A stretch of 64,000 nt of DNA from Homalodisca vitripennis (lineage: Eukaryota; Arthropoda; Insecta; Hemiptera; Cicadellidae), in contig NW_025778930.1 in NCBI RefSeq assembly GCF_021130785.1, forward strand, positions 1-64,000. The letters run 5' to 3'. The notes beneath the pieces are model-generated. The model saw nothing but the letters and a program-made list of their open reading frames with translations, had not been told where the DNA came from and did not search any database. The position numbers and the translations under genes were made by a program. Below, in pieces: positions 49,344 through 59,819 of this stretch (position 1 is its first letter; every line of letters starts with the position of its first letter).

Positions 49344-49388
49344 CTGAAGAAGAGATCAGATTGCAGATGTCGAAACGTAGTGTTACTG
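49344..49388 (+). ncRNA. Hammerhead-like core module, right arm
   Basis: CTGAAGA (49344-49350), stem GAGATC/GATGTC with one mismatch, GAAA (49372-49375), then CGTA-GTGT-TAC, which can form a 3-bp stem in the stem III position. The base after it is not in the canonical GUH context, so cleavage is doubtful. Confidence 0.38.
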
Positions 49389-52300
49389 ATTTCTTGTTTC
49401 ACTGAACGATGGCAAATGTCCGGGAAAAATCATGTTTCCTTCATCTTAATCTACCTCTAACAAATTAATTGAGATATGAAATCGCGAGCTTTATTTAAAG
49501 AAAAGTCCTTTAATCAAAGATATATACATACAAGAAATTGAAATGAGTTATATAAATATAATACATTAAGATTTGCTTGGATTTCCAGATTTATGAGGCA
49601 AACATTAAACAAAATAAAACAAATGATTGGTGAATTGGAAGGAAATTAAAAATTTAAAGCTTTTTAAACTTCATGTTTGTAATAGTATGCTTAGTTTGGT
49701 GTACACGAGATTATCTGTGGTATGATTTACCATTAGTAATTTATTAAAGATTCTAACATGGGTTTTTAATGCGATTTCCTTGGATTGCCATAGATATGTT
49801 TCTTACTAATCTTCCAAATATGTTGCAACCAAAAGATTTTTACTGGTATTTCAATACATAAATATTCATTATTCAGTAGGATAATTAAAAAAATATTATT
49901 ATTTAAAATAATTTTATATTGACTCAATATTTTTTTATTTTAAAAATACTAGAGAAAAGCATGCTATGATTTAAATATACAGGTATGAATGTTATTTATA
50001 TAACAGTAACGAAATTTTATCAGATTATAAGACGCTGGCCCAAGAATGTGTTTGCATTCTCAAAATAACTCCATAAAGGAGATACAATGCAGAGCAGCTG
50101 ATTTATGACGTCACAAATCATAAGATCCAACCCTCCCATTGCCGGCGACCGCCCCTCCAACATAACACGCACTGGCAACTTACACCCTATCGAGCAACCC
50201 GCCTGACCCAGTGCTGTTTTTACTACCTCAGTAAGAACCCATCCATGGTTTGTTGACTCTGTTTATTTTATTCTTACACTATTTTTGCTTAAAAATTACC
50301 TACTTAAAGTCCACAAATTATCATTATACTATGGAAATACCCAAAGGGGTAGTATTGCGTTACGATGATTTCAACATGCTATATATTATATATGTTGAGA
50401 AAGATTTTCTTACTCTGCATGCCATTAAGATGCATTAATTTTATTTAATTAACGTATGATATTATCTGTTTTTTACGTGTAAAAAGCTCGAAACTTGCAA
50501 CTTATTATTCATCAATTAACATCTACGAAAATCATCTGTTGCCGGAATCAGTAGGATGATAGTAAATATATTTTGATAATAAAAAAACAAGTTTTTAGTG
50601 TCAGTACTAACTTTAGTAAATCAAATGGCTAGATACATTTCTTATTAAGAGTGGAATTTAGAAAAATTCTAAAGTATCATTTGTAAATCTTGAAATCAGG
50701 TCCTAACAAAATGCGTGAATATAAGAGCCATATTGGGAGTATAAAAAAGATGACAAAAGGAAATTACATTATTTCTTAATAATTTGTAAAAGTTATATAA
50801 TGTGAGGCCATTATTTGTGTTGCCTAACCGATGGTCTGGTAAAGTAGAGGCTCTCTGTAGGCCTACGTGGCCACCCTTTCAAGTAATGTGGAAATGAGAC
50901 CTGATAGTTTGTGATGCCTTGTTTGATTGGGCTTTTAGTTCGTGCAAATTTAACTTATTAGTGGAATACGTGGACAGTGCCTGTATTTATTTTGATCCCT
51001 CAAAATCGCAACAATAGCTATTGTAAAAGTAATATTTGTAGTCATTCAAGGATGCTATCTATATGAGACTTGCGAAGGAAGTAGAAGTTCGAATATTTCC
51101 TATTGTTCAGTAATAAAATATTACGTACACTTGCTGTTTTGCAATACAATCCCTTTTACCTGTTGATAGCTATCGTAACCCATAGGTGCAATCTTCGTAA
51201 GAATAATATCGTCTTACTATATCGTTTAGTGTCAGTAGCCTCAGGAACAAAATTGGTATATCAACTCCATACACATCTCTAAAATATGCAGTTTTATAAT
51301 CAAAATATTAGTTTTTGAAACAGAACTAAAGAATCCAACTACGTTCAACTACAGAAAACATTTATGTATGGGAAATAATATTAAAATATATAGCAATCAG
51401 AAAATAAGTAAAAGCGATCAAATCGTTTTTATAGTATTACTGCATTAATAAAGTTTTAATTAGCTAGTTACTCGAAGATAAGGAATCCTATTTCTTATTC
51501 TGTTCTACTCTAATGCAACACAGGTATCATGCTTTATAAACACATTAAAGTAGGTTAAGTTTAAAAAAGACGTTCCATAATATATGAACGTACCACAAGA
51601 AAGGTATACCAAGTAACTTGAAACTTCTTCCATAACACAATTTGGAAAACAAAAGAGGTGACGAGCTGTGTAATTATTTAGACAAATGTTCCCATTTGCT
51701 TAGCAAAGAGTCTCATTAGTTCAGCTCATTTATATTTATGAAGCAATTTTATATGCATAGCCCTCAAGTAATAAATAGTCTATGAGGAGTATTTAAAAAA
51801 GTGTTAATATGCATTGGTAATTGTTTGTTAATTTGCAATGTTTATCAAATTAACGAAACATTGAACCTTTAACTTTAATTTAATAAGTAAAACCAGTATA
51901 TAAATATACAATAATAGTAAAATAATTATTAATTATAATAATAGTTTGCAACTCAATGGTAATTTCCCAATCGTTTACAGAAGGAACTCATAACGTAAAC
52001 GCCCATGGTGGTAATACTACTGTGTGAGTTATGGTTATATAATTAAAATAAAGTTTTTCTGAGAAATATATAATTTTTTATGCAATAAACTTTTGATATT
52101 TTCTCTGTTTTAACCTAAATAGCGTTACACTGTTAATTGAGACATTATTTTGTAATACCCGACGACAGTTATATAAATAGTACATTATTAAACCGTAGTG
52201 ACTTACATGTGAGTGAAGTGGTATATCAGAATGTACAGTTGTCTCAGTCGCACATGAAAACCTCGTGAACATAAACATTTAATCGAAATATATCCTTTTA

Positions 52301-52658
52301 CATTAATAAATGTTGTAGTTATTGAAACTTAAAGTTAGTTACATTCTGTAAATAATAACATCTTGCGTATCTTGTATTCTAATCATGATCTATGTTATTT
52401 TAATTTAATATTCTTTTGTTGGTGATTTTTAGTATCCGCCACCCACGTTCAGCTGGCATTGGATATTGTATTCTTTAACATGGATCTTCATGCCCTGTAT
52501 TGTATTCGAACTATATGAAGATTCAAGAAACTGGTAAGATGAGGAAGCTCCAAATACACAAAATTCATGTTGTGCCAAATAAAATATTGAATACAAAGTT
52601 TTCAAAAAGAAAGAAATCGGTGACAACAAATATCATTATTAAAGATTTCTAAGGATTA

Positions 52659-52663
<5 letters not shown>

Positions 52664-52710
<47 letters not shown>
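52664..52710. repeat. (AT)n microsatellite
   Basis: TA tract inside block Y copy 2; not present at the matching site in copy 1 (about 30030). Confidence 0.94.
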
Positions 52711-52711
<1 letters not shown>

Positions 52712-53619
52712 TTAATTTCCTCAATAAATAAGTACTCAAGTAACATGTACATTCATTCACTTAAGTGGCACCGAAAAAGTATCATATCGTTTTCTATGTA
52801 TTTTTTAAGTGTACCTATTATTACAATTTGAAATTGCTCAAATTTTCGCAAAAAACTACATATCCAGTTAAAAATCAGAATATAAAATGTAATTTGAATA
52901 TTGAATACCGTAATAAGCAGTAAATTTAATGTTGTTTATAATGGTGTAAAACATTTTTATAACAGGTGCGTTTTTTTTATAAGTGGTAAATTAAATGGTT
53001 CGAAATCCTTCTACACACCTGAAAAGATTAAGCCTAAGCTAGAATGTTGATACCTTTGCTGAAACATTCCTGAGTACATAATCTGAATGTAATGTAAGGT
53101 TTTTATATAAAATTAGAACACGTATATGCAAATATTAATTATGTATAATTGATATGTTTGAATACATATGCGGTAATTAAGAAACTGAATTTTACAAAAA
53201 AATAATAAATAAAATATATACATTTAATAATAATAAATATAACGTTACCAAAAGTATTAGTACAAAAACAAGTCTTTATAAAACTATTAAAACTGCATTT
53301 ATTATCCATGATAAAATAATTTTACACAGAGAAGGTATTTTAAAATAAAATACATAGAATATTTGAAAATGTTTATGTCATGGGAAATCCTTCCTTATAA
53401 TAAGTGAGTAAATAAGTTCGTTTGTTTTGCGATTTAAATAGGTCATAAAACGAAGCTACGCCACACAGACTCAGTTAAACAATGTGAAGTTTACTGATAT
53501 TATTTCTATTTTTACTACTAAAACGAGTTTTACTATTACAAACAAATAGTTCTAAGAAGTAGAATACTTTAGTTTCCTATAAACGTTGCTGAATAATATT
53601 TGAATAAATCTAAAATATT

Positions 53620-53785
53620 TCAGCGGAAAAACGCAAGAAAGGAGTTTCCAATTCTTTACAACATCCCGCAAACTAATTAGTCAAAGCTGGGAGGCAATTA
53701 GATGTTTAAAAAAGGAAAGTTTGTGGGAAATTAAAAGTCTATCTTATATTTCTTTATTCACTGTCGAGTGTTCCATTTCAGTCAC
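53620..53785. repeat. Segment Q, copy 4
   Basis: Aligns with the other copies through GAGTTTCCAATTCTTTACA, CAAACTAATTAGTCAAAGC and TGGGAGGCAATTAGATG. Confidence 0.75.
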
Positions 53786-54666
53786 ACTTTGCTGGTAAAT
53801 TTTGAAACGTTTAAGAAAGCAAACATGATATTACTAGTCATGGTAAATACGCTTTAAAATATTTTTCATATCGAAATTATTTACGCTAATTAAAAAGAAA
53901 CCTAATCAAAAACTTGATTCTTGTCGTTCCTTTGTCAATATAGTTTATGGATGATATAATAAATATATTATAATATATATCGTGTGTGTGATGATATATG
54001 TAATATTATATATAAAACAAGATAGGAGCATGTGACACCACGTGACAAAAACAAGAAGTTACTATGTACAATTTGAAGTCTAAATCTCAATTCATTTTCG
54101 GGATATCCTGTGGGCAAACATACAACAGATAATGCTATTATTGTAATAAAAATTTTTTACTTTTATTGTAAAAAAAGATATTATGTTTTAGCTTAATGAG
54201 CTATTCTAGTAATCAAAATTTAAAATTTCCATTAGTAAAATGAATAAAGCGTCGATTGTCTCAGGTCAATATTCAAAGTACCTTTGATAGCAATATTACT
54301 GTCCATTGCATTGTCCATATTCAAGTTGAACAAAATTATCTCTGTCTTAAAAGCATTGTTTTAAATTCTTCCTTAGTTGCCAATAACTAGAGTTTTTACT
54401 CAATTTCATTCCTTAAATATAAATAAAAACAAAATGTATACAACATTAATTTTAAGTTACTTTATATATGAGTTCTAAACCTAATGAGCTTACGTTTGAA
54501 ATAGTTTCTGTATATAAACGTTTGTTAATAATACGTAGCATACTCAATACTCAATACAGCAATATTCAGGCTGTAAACTGATGAAGTGCCTACTAATACA
54601 GAGATAAAACCACGTAAACCATGCTCAAACAAATAACAATGTGAAATCATTAAATCAGTAATCATT

Positions 54667-54690
54667 AAACTCCTGTTACTACAGGAGTTT
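54667..54690. repeat. Perfect 10-bp hairpin, 4-base loop
   Basis: AAACTCCTGT pairs with ACAGGAGTTT around TACT. Not seen in the other unit copies. Confidence 0.8.
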
Positions 54691-54860
54691 AGAAATATCT
54701 TTAAATTTTAATACAAAATATCCGTAGAATGTCCTTTTTATAAAAGCACTAATTCTTTACCATTTCATTATTTCTTGGGAAATTATCTAATGTAACCAGT
54801 TATTTACGTGTTTTATTGATTTTAATCTTAATATAGTATCAACGATATAACCTCACTCCC

Positions 54861-54985
54861 TTGAAGGAAAATTTCACATTCCAGTTCCCTACATGTGTGT
54901 GTCCCCTGAGGTATTCTATGATACTGTCACAACTTGAACCTTCTGTTGTCTCTGAGGTGTTATACTGTTATCCTGTAGTTCTCAC
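54861..54985. repeat. Segment P, copy 3
   Basis: Retains GTGTGTCCCCTGAGGTATTC and TATGATACTGTCACAACTTG exactly, despite the strong divergence around it. Confidence 0.78.
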
Positions 54986-55520
54986 AGTTTTGGTTATATT
55001 TATTGCATTTAAAACTAAGTTTTGAACACCCTAATAGAGAAATATTATAAATAAAACTAAACTAAAAATTTTATCAATAAGTAATTTCGGACACGTCTGG
55101 TCCATTCCCTTTTAAAATATCTTTGAAGTAAGAGGCAATTTGAAATGGGGAAAATAGAAATTTCCGAAAACTTTAGATTTTTAGAAAAACATCAATAATA
55201 TTTACGAAATAAATTTCAAATTTATTTTACATTAATTAACTGCTCTCGACAGTTTTAATTGAATTGAACAAAAATGCAGAAACGTTAGATTACATTAAAA
55301 TATAAAAAATAAATTATTATACAGTAATTGTTCAGTAGTGAATTCCACATTATAAGGATAAATTTACTATCTAACCTTGACTGAGTATTGCACTAGTCGT
55401 GAAGTTGGACTATCTAGTATATTATAATATTAAAAATACTATTTAAACGCTACTATACTAATAATAATGTGTGACTATTTGCACGTATGGTTTGCATCGA
55501 CACTGTTTAATTTTACTGTA

Positions 55521-55870
55521 ATTGAAAGAAAAACAAGGCGAATGACACGAAGATGCTCCAACGATACGTTCATTTACAGACTAAAGTTGGAAAAATAGCA
55601 ATACTTCTACCACGCAAACCATTATTTTTAAATTTAGAACGAACTTAGTTTCAAGGATTTTCACTGTTTCCTGAACATAATACAAATTACATAAGAAGAC
55701 GCTTATTGACCGTAGTTAACTTGTTAACCTTACGTGTGCATTTCTTTTCTTCACCTAGAAAGCAATTTAAGCGCTTACCATAATTAAATTGGACAGGAGG
55801 TGAATTGACATAGTATGACAGCAGTACCTAGTAACATAGGCTAACTCAACTGAAGAACTGAAGCAAACCC
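55521..55870. other. Non-coding sequence before SINEs
   Basis: No gene seen. Weak resemblance to the 7450-7620 part of the unit fades out here. Confidence 0.4.
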
Positions 55871-55879
55871 AGCAAGAAA

Positions 55880-55960
55880 GAGATCTGGGTTCGATTCCCA
55901 GCGGAGCAAGTACTTTTTGTGATTCAATATTTATAAAAATTAAATTCAGCTATTCCCAAC
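55880..55960 (+). mobile_element. tRNA-derived SINE fragment
   Basis: Contains a B box (GGTTCGATTCC, 55888-55898) followed by CAGCGGAGCAAGTACTTTTT and GTGATTCAAT, a body shared with 56143-56185. The A-box half is unrecognisable, so it is a truncated copy. Confidence 0.65.
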
Positions 55961-56095
55961 TATACGAGTTTATTAAAGTAAATAAAACTCGTTTTACAGG
56001 TATTGGGTCTTAGTTTTCGTAGTTTAGTTTCGTTATTAAACGCATATGTGACATATGCGGCCAAATAAAAAATAATTAAATCGTTAAAAGTAAGG

Positions 56096-56181
56096 GCTTT
56101 GTGATGTAATGGTAGCACATTCACCCGGTAAATAAGAGATCGGGTTCGAGTCCCGGTGGAGCAAGTAATTTTTGTGATTCA

Positions 56182-56185
<4 letters not shown>
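56096..56185 (+). mobile_element. tRNA-like SINE head (68-nt cloverleaf candidate)
   Basis: GCTTTGT (56096-56102) can pair with GTGGAGC (56156-56162), partly by G-U. A D-arm-like TGTAATGGTAGCACA follows, then a loop containing CCGGTAA, a T-arm CGGG-TTCGAGT-CCCG, and a B box GGTTCGAGTCC at 56143-56153. Downstream AAGTAATTTTTGTGATTCAA equals the neighbouring SINE body, then an AT array. The shared body favours a SINE over a free tRNA gene. A true tRNA (anticodon perhaps GGT) is less likely. Confidence 0.6.

Positions 56186-56238
<53 letters not shown>
56185..56238. repeat. (AT)n microsatellite
   Basis: TA tract at the 3' end of the SINE; probably its tail. Confidence 0.95.
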
Positions 56239-56240
<2 letters not shown>

Positions 56241-56279
56241 TGATAATATTTTATATCTTTATGGTATAACATGAGATTA

Positions 56280-56360
56280 CCCAAACCATTATCAATTGTT
56301 AGTCACACATAGCAGCATAACCTTTTGATTAATACGCGATTTAGGATGTTTGAGGTAATG
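56280..56360. repeat. Short repeat shared with the foldback element
   Basis: GTTAGTCACACATAGCAGCA, CATAACCTTTTGATT and TGTTTGAGGTAATGC match sequence near 20575-20645 (direct) and 17320-17400 (inverted), so a foldback-family fragment lies here too. Confidence 0.6.
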
Positions 56361-56760
56361 CAAAAACATTATATTTTGGAAATTCATATAAAATCATATA
56401 GATAATTTTGCGGATAACAATTGTTTTAGAATATTTTGTTTAAATTAATAATAATTTCAATATATATTTATTTTTATAACCTACGGAAATCTGTAAAATG
56501 TCATACATTTTGTAATATAATTAATTTTTAAGACCCAATATTTAAAACAAATTTATTTTCAGTTGTATTTAAATTATTAAGTAAGATTTTTTTACTTTTA
56601 TGTGCTAAATACATGTAGGATAAGGTCAATAAATCTACGCATTTAATTTCTGAATTACCTCAGTTACTATGCATTATTTCAAAAAACTTTCCTAAGAATA
56701 ATATTTGTATAGAATTATATGTTTTGTTGAGAAAATTAAATATTATCAACTAAATAAGGA
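56361..56760. other. AT-rich, nothing recognised
   Basis: No frame, repeat or RNA supported. Confidence 0.5.
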
Positions 56761-56764
56761 ATAA

Positions 56765-56945
56765 CAATTACTTACTGCCTGTGAATCCAAATAACACGCC
56801 TGGACAGCCACTGAACGGAGAAACGCAGACATCAATAGTCTCGCCACTAACGACTACAGTGTGAACATGCGTGATGCGTGACGTTTCGTGACGCGACACG
56901 AAAGTTTTTCCAAAAACATGTATCCATAGACCGCTAAAAAAGTAG
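56765..56945 (-). promoter_or_regulatory. Candidate CpG-rich promoter / 5' non-coding exon
   Basis: A CpG-rich island in AT-rich DNA. On the minus strand, GTTCAGTGGC (about 56816-56807) holds an arthropod-type initiator TCAGT, and about 35 bases on, CAGGCA is followed by GTAAGTAATT, a good splice donor (about 56773). This resembles a promoter with a short first exon; no following exon is recognised on that side. Could equally be a mobile-element end. Confidence 0.25.
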
Positions 56946-56949
56946 GCAC

Positions 56950-58024
56950 TTTAATTAATTTGTTATAATTACTGTATTATAAGGTAAAAGTTAATAGACG
57001 TTAGCCGTTCAAATCTAAAATAACATATTGTGTACTTAAGTGGTTGATATGTCATTCAGTGCTTTGCTGTTCAGACAATTGATAAACACAAAAGTATTGA
57101 TCTTATTTTATTTATACTTAAATATTGTAAAGTATTGTATTGTATTGTATTATACTTAGTTCTATGAACCGCTAGGGAGTGCTTGATACTAGTCAATATT
57201 TGACAATACAAAATGAGAAATAACTAAGAAAACGTTCTGGAAAATTAGCTATAAATGGTTTTAAGGGTTGTTTCAAAATGAAATTCAAAGCGAAAATAAA
57301 AGTTACCTTAAATCAGAACAACAGAAATCAAATAACCAAGAGACAAAGAGGGGAGTTCGAGACAAAAGAACTATTGTGTGAGCTCGCATTGTCAAGGGAT
57401 GGAGACAGTCCCAACGCACCGAGTTACCCTGTCCCATATCGTGCAGATTGGGGCAAATTAATCTCTATAAGTTGGATATTCACAATTTAAATAATTTTAA
57501 CTAATTTTAAATAGTTTAAAATAGTTAAATGACTTTTTAAAATGATGAAATACAGTAGCCCTTGAAGAATTACCATTATATTAATTAAGTCTTGAGAATT
57601 AATTTTTTTGTAAATTTAGGCTATTCATTAATTATATATGAAAGAGGGTATAATCTATGACATTAGAAACTAGATTCCAAAATCATATCCAATTCACTAG
57701 GAGGAACTCTGAATTTTTTTCGTAAACTCTAGCCCAATCTCACTCCTTTGCGAGAGAGCTATAGAGAGGGGATAACTCTTTGCATGTGAATAAATGTTTC
57801 ATTGGATCTTATTTATATATCTAATTTCATGTGCTTTTTCTACACTGTTTGTATTGAAGTTGTACAAGTCTTAAAAACATTTCCTTCCACTTCGTGAAAG
57901 TGTAAAAGTTGCGGGTAAACAGGCCGAAGAGTTTTATTATTTAAATAACTATTTTATGTTACGGTCACCACATAGTCTCGAACGGATCTACAAAAATAGC
58001 ACGCTTTAATAAAAACACGGGAAG
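56950..58024. other. No firm gene; one unrecognised ORF
   Basis: The frame 57278-57490 (+, 70 codons, starts MKFKAKIKVTLNQNNRNQIT) sits in GC-richer sequence and has no recognisable motif. A TTGTATTGTATTGTATT run lies at about 57133. Otherwise AT-rich spacer. Confidence 0.35.
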
Positions 58025-58029
58025 ACTCG

Positions 58030-58695
58030 ACTCAGTATCTGTGGGGAGTTGCGTTGTTGTCTATTGAGCGCAGAAGTAATAACTGTGCTTGTTCAACGCC
58101 TCGGGGATCAGATAAAAGACATTGTGGAGGTGGAGATAAGAACTGCGTTAGCTACCTTTCAAGAAGAGGTGAAGTGGCTGCATGATGAGCACCATGACAG
58201 GAAGAGTAGGTGAACTGGAATATCGAGTGCTAGACAAGATTGACGATCTTGAAGAGTACCAGAGGCGGGTTAAACTGAGAATCTTTGGCATCAAGGAGAC
58301 TAAGGGTGAAAACACGGGTAAGTTGGTCGTCGAGCTGTGTCGGGAGAAGCTAGGCATAGAGTGGTCCGATACGGTGATTCACCGTACTCATCACATCGGT
58401 CAACGGCCCAGGCAAAACAATGATTGGGAGCAGTTGCCTCGACCTATTATTGTGAGTTTTACCACCTACCGGTATCGCCAGCAATTGCATTCCTCCGAAG
58501 AAAAAGTTAATGGTTTCAGGAGTTACCATCCACGCAGATCTGATTGCAAGCACTATTTAGGTGTTTCGGGCGGCAGTATCTCAGTACGTGAGGGGGAACA
58601 CGTTGGATGGTCATGTTCTAGAGATTGATCGGTGCTTGAAAAAAGACCCAGACGATGATTTATCCTTAGCACAACTTATAAAGAAGCTCCCATAA
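58030..58695 (+). pseudogene. LINE ORF1-type protein relic (L1/Tx1-like)
   Basis: Three frames read in order give the layout of a non-LTR ORF1 protein: a coiled-coil-like segment (58088-58200: QRLGDQIKDIVEVEIRTALA, then FQEEVKWLHDEHH); after a frameshift near 58200, RVGELEYRVLDKIDDLEEYQ and RRVKLRIFGIKETKGENTGK (58206-58325), the RNA-recognition-like part; EKLGIEW; RPIIVSF; after another shift near 58500, VSGVTIHADLIAST, then, past a TAG, VFRAAVSQY and DDDLSLAQLIKKLP ending at TAA (58693-58695). ORF1 proteins bind element RNA. Two frameshifts and one in-frame stop kill it. ORF2 is not seen downstream. Confidence 0.75.
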
Positions 58696-59030
58696 TGTCA
58701 ACAAACGGACGTGGAGTGACCTGGTTGTTAAAAAATGATGAGCAAATTAAGTTACTGACAAAACCTTCATAGAAATAATATCTAAGCCAGGTGACACAGA
58801 GGGAGGAAGTGATGGCGAGGATGTGTATGAAGAGAGTATGGCATTGCTGACTCCTACGGAAGGGCTGGTGGCACTGGAAGCGGCGCTAACAACCGGAAGC
58901 GACAATGCTCCTAAGACGATGACTGGACATCACGGCAATAAAGAGATCGTCAAATTACTTTTTGACCCATTAAGTACACCATATATATATATATATGTAT
59001 ATATATATACCAGGTGACTGAATAATGAAT
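58696..59030 (+). pseudogene. Possible continuation of the LINE, 3'-truncated
   Basis: Base composition stays like the ORF1 relic until about 58975, with an open frame at 58823-59017 (EESMALLTPTEGLVALEAAL). No motif recognised. It ends at an AT run (58981-59010). Confidence 0.3.
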
Positions 59031-59540
59031 TATGTGTTTTATACTATATCCCTAATTATTTTATATTATCGAGAGTCTCCTATAATTAGTTTTTTTATTC
59101 TTTAATAATTAGAAAAAAACTATTACATATTTAAAGTAATCTCCATTAAATACTTTAGAAATTGTGCATGTCCAGTTCAGACAAACTTTACTCTTACAAT
59201 AAAACTATTTAAAAAATGCGGCTTCAAATAAACAATACTGTGATTTTAAAATATCCAGGCAAGTAGTTCTAATTAGGAAAATAAGCTTTGGGATAGTAAT
59301 TAACCTTCTTCTACTCTGCTTTGTGTGATGTGTTCCTTTGATCTCTTTTCTCCACAAGAAATATTAATTTTATTAATAGACTGTACTACTTTAATCATAT
59401 GCAAGGGCTAAAAACTATTGAAAGTCTTTAAAAAAACTGTCTGTTTTTACTTTTACTGACAACAAACGTATTTCCTTATTAGCATTCAACAAGAAATATG
59501 TGAATTTAGTGTTGCGTTCCGAACTTTTAGTTCAAAGAGT
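59030..59540. other. AT-rich spacer
   Basis: No feature supported. Confidence 0.5.
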
Positions 59541-59554
59541 GGTACAAGATAACA

Positions 59555-59800
59555 GCATAATGTCAGAGATAACAACGGGTATAATTTGATAGTATGAAAG
59601 TATATCTCAAGCCTCAGGGGACACACCATACGGTGGGAACTTACCTGTGAGGAGTTCCATTAACTTAGAGAGATTCAAGATAACAGTATAACATGTTAGA
59701 GACAACTGTGGGTTGAAGTTGTGACAGTATCAGAGTATACCTCAGGGGACACTCCATATGTAGGGAACTTGACTGTGAAGTGTTTCTTTACTGAGGGAAG
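59555..59800 (-). repeat. Segment P, inverted tandem pair (copies 4 and 5)
   Basis: Two tandem, reverse-complement copies of P: 59555-59665 and 59685-59800. Each has ACAAGATAACAG or CAAGATAACAG at its start and CCTCAGGGGACAC in the middle. The second is closer to 5925-6050 (GTTGTGACAGTATCA, GGGAACTTGACTGTGAAGTG); the first is more diverged. Confidence 0.72.
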
Positions 59801-59819
59801 TTATACTGTTGACACTCTA

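Larger units (their letters stand above)
48798..49441. mobile_element. 644-bp insert with about 98-bp inverted ends and hammerhead-like modules
   Basis: Absent from copy 1 at 22840. Flanked by a perfect 10-base duplication ATCTTAATCT (48788-48797, 49442-49451). Ends 48839-48937 and 49344-49441 are near-perfect inverted repeats carrying GATCTGCAATCTGATCTC, CAGTAACACTACGTTTCGAG and GTTCAGTGAAACAAG stretches. Each arm contains CTGAAGA-A-GAGATC-loop-GATCTC-GAAAC or a slight variant. About 41 extra bases lie left of the left arm. The centre (48938-49343) has no RT or nuclease; AACGCTTTGGTAAGAT at about 49289 resembles a splice donor. The tail module resembles the PLE tails here, so a PLE-derived non-autonomous element is my inference. 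Confidence 0.7.
48055..50815 (+). repeat. Duplicated block, copy 2 (last part)
   Basis: Matches 22105-23290 in pieces, interrupted by the insert at 48798-49441. The stretch 49725-50755 has no match in copy 1: it is AT-rich with a GC-rich patch at 50080-50220, which is unclassified and may be a mobile-element end. The frame at 50250-50438 has no motif. Confidence 0.85.
51060..54000 (+). repeat. Diverged block Y, copy 2
   Basis: Collinear with 28440-31260, strongly diverged apart from anchors at 51594-51700 and segment Q. Contains an AT array (52664-52710). Ends CGTGTGTGTGATGATATATG and passes directly into the third unit start at 54010. No gene; the small frames at 52078-52629 (-) have no motif. 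Confidence 0.78.
54010..55520 (+). repeat. Third, strongly diverged copy of the unit start
   Basis: Matches 3150-3420 (AAACAAGATAGGAGCA, GATATCCTGTGGGCA, AAAGCGTCGATTGTCTCAGG), then 5880-6310 and 7205-7330 in order. It lacks the PLE-2 insert and the 813-bp insert, so it may be closest to the ancestral layout. A perfect 10-bp hairpin, AAACTCCTGT-tact-ACAGGAGTTT, lies at 54667-54690. Non-coding. Confidence 0.78.

Noticed and set aside
55880..55910. Free tRNA gene
   Set aside because: Only a B box and T arm are present, followed by SINE body sequence.
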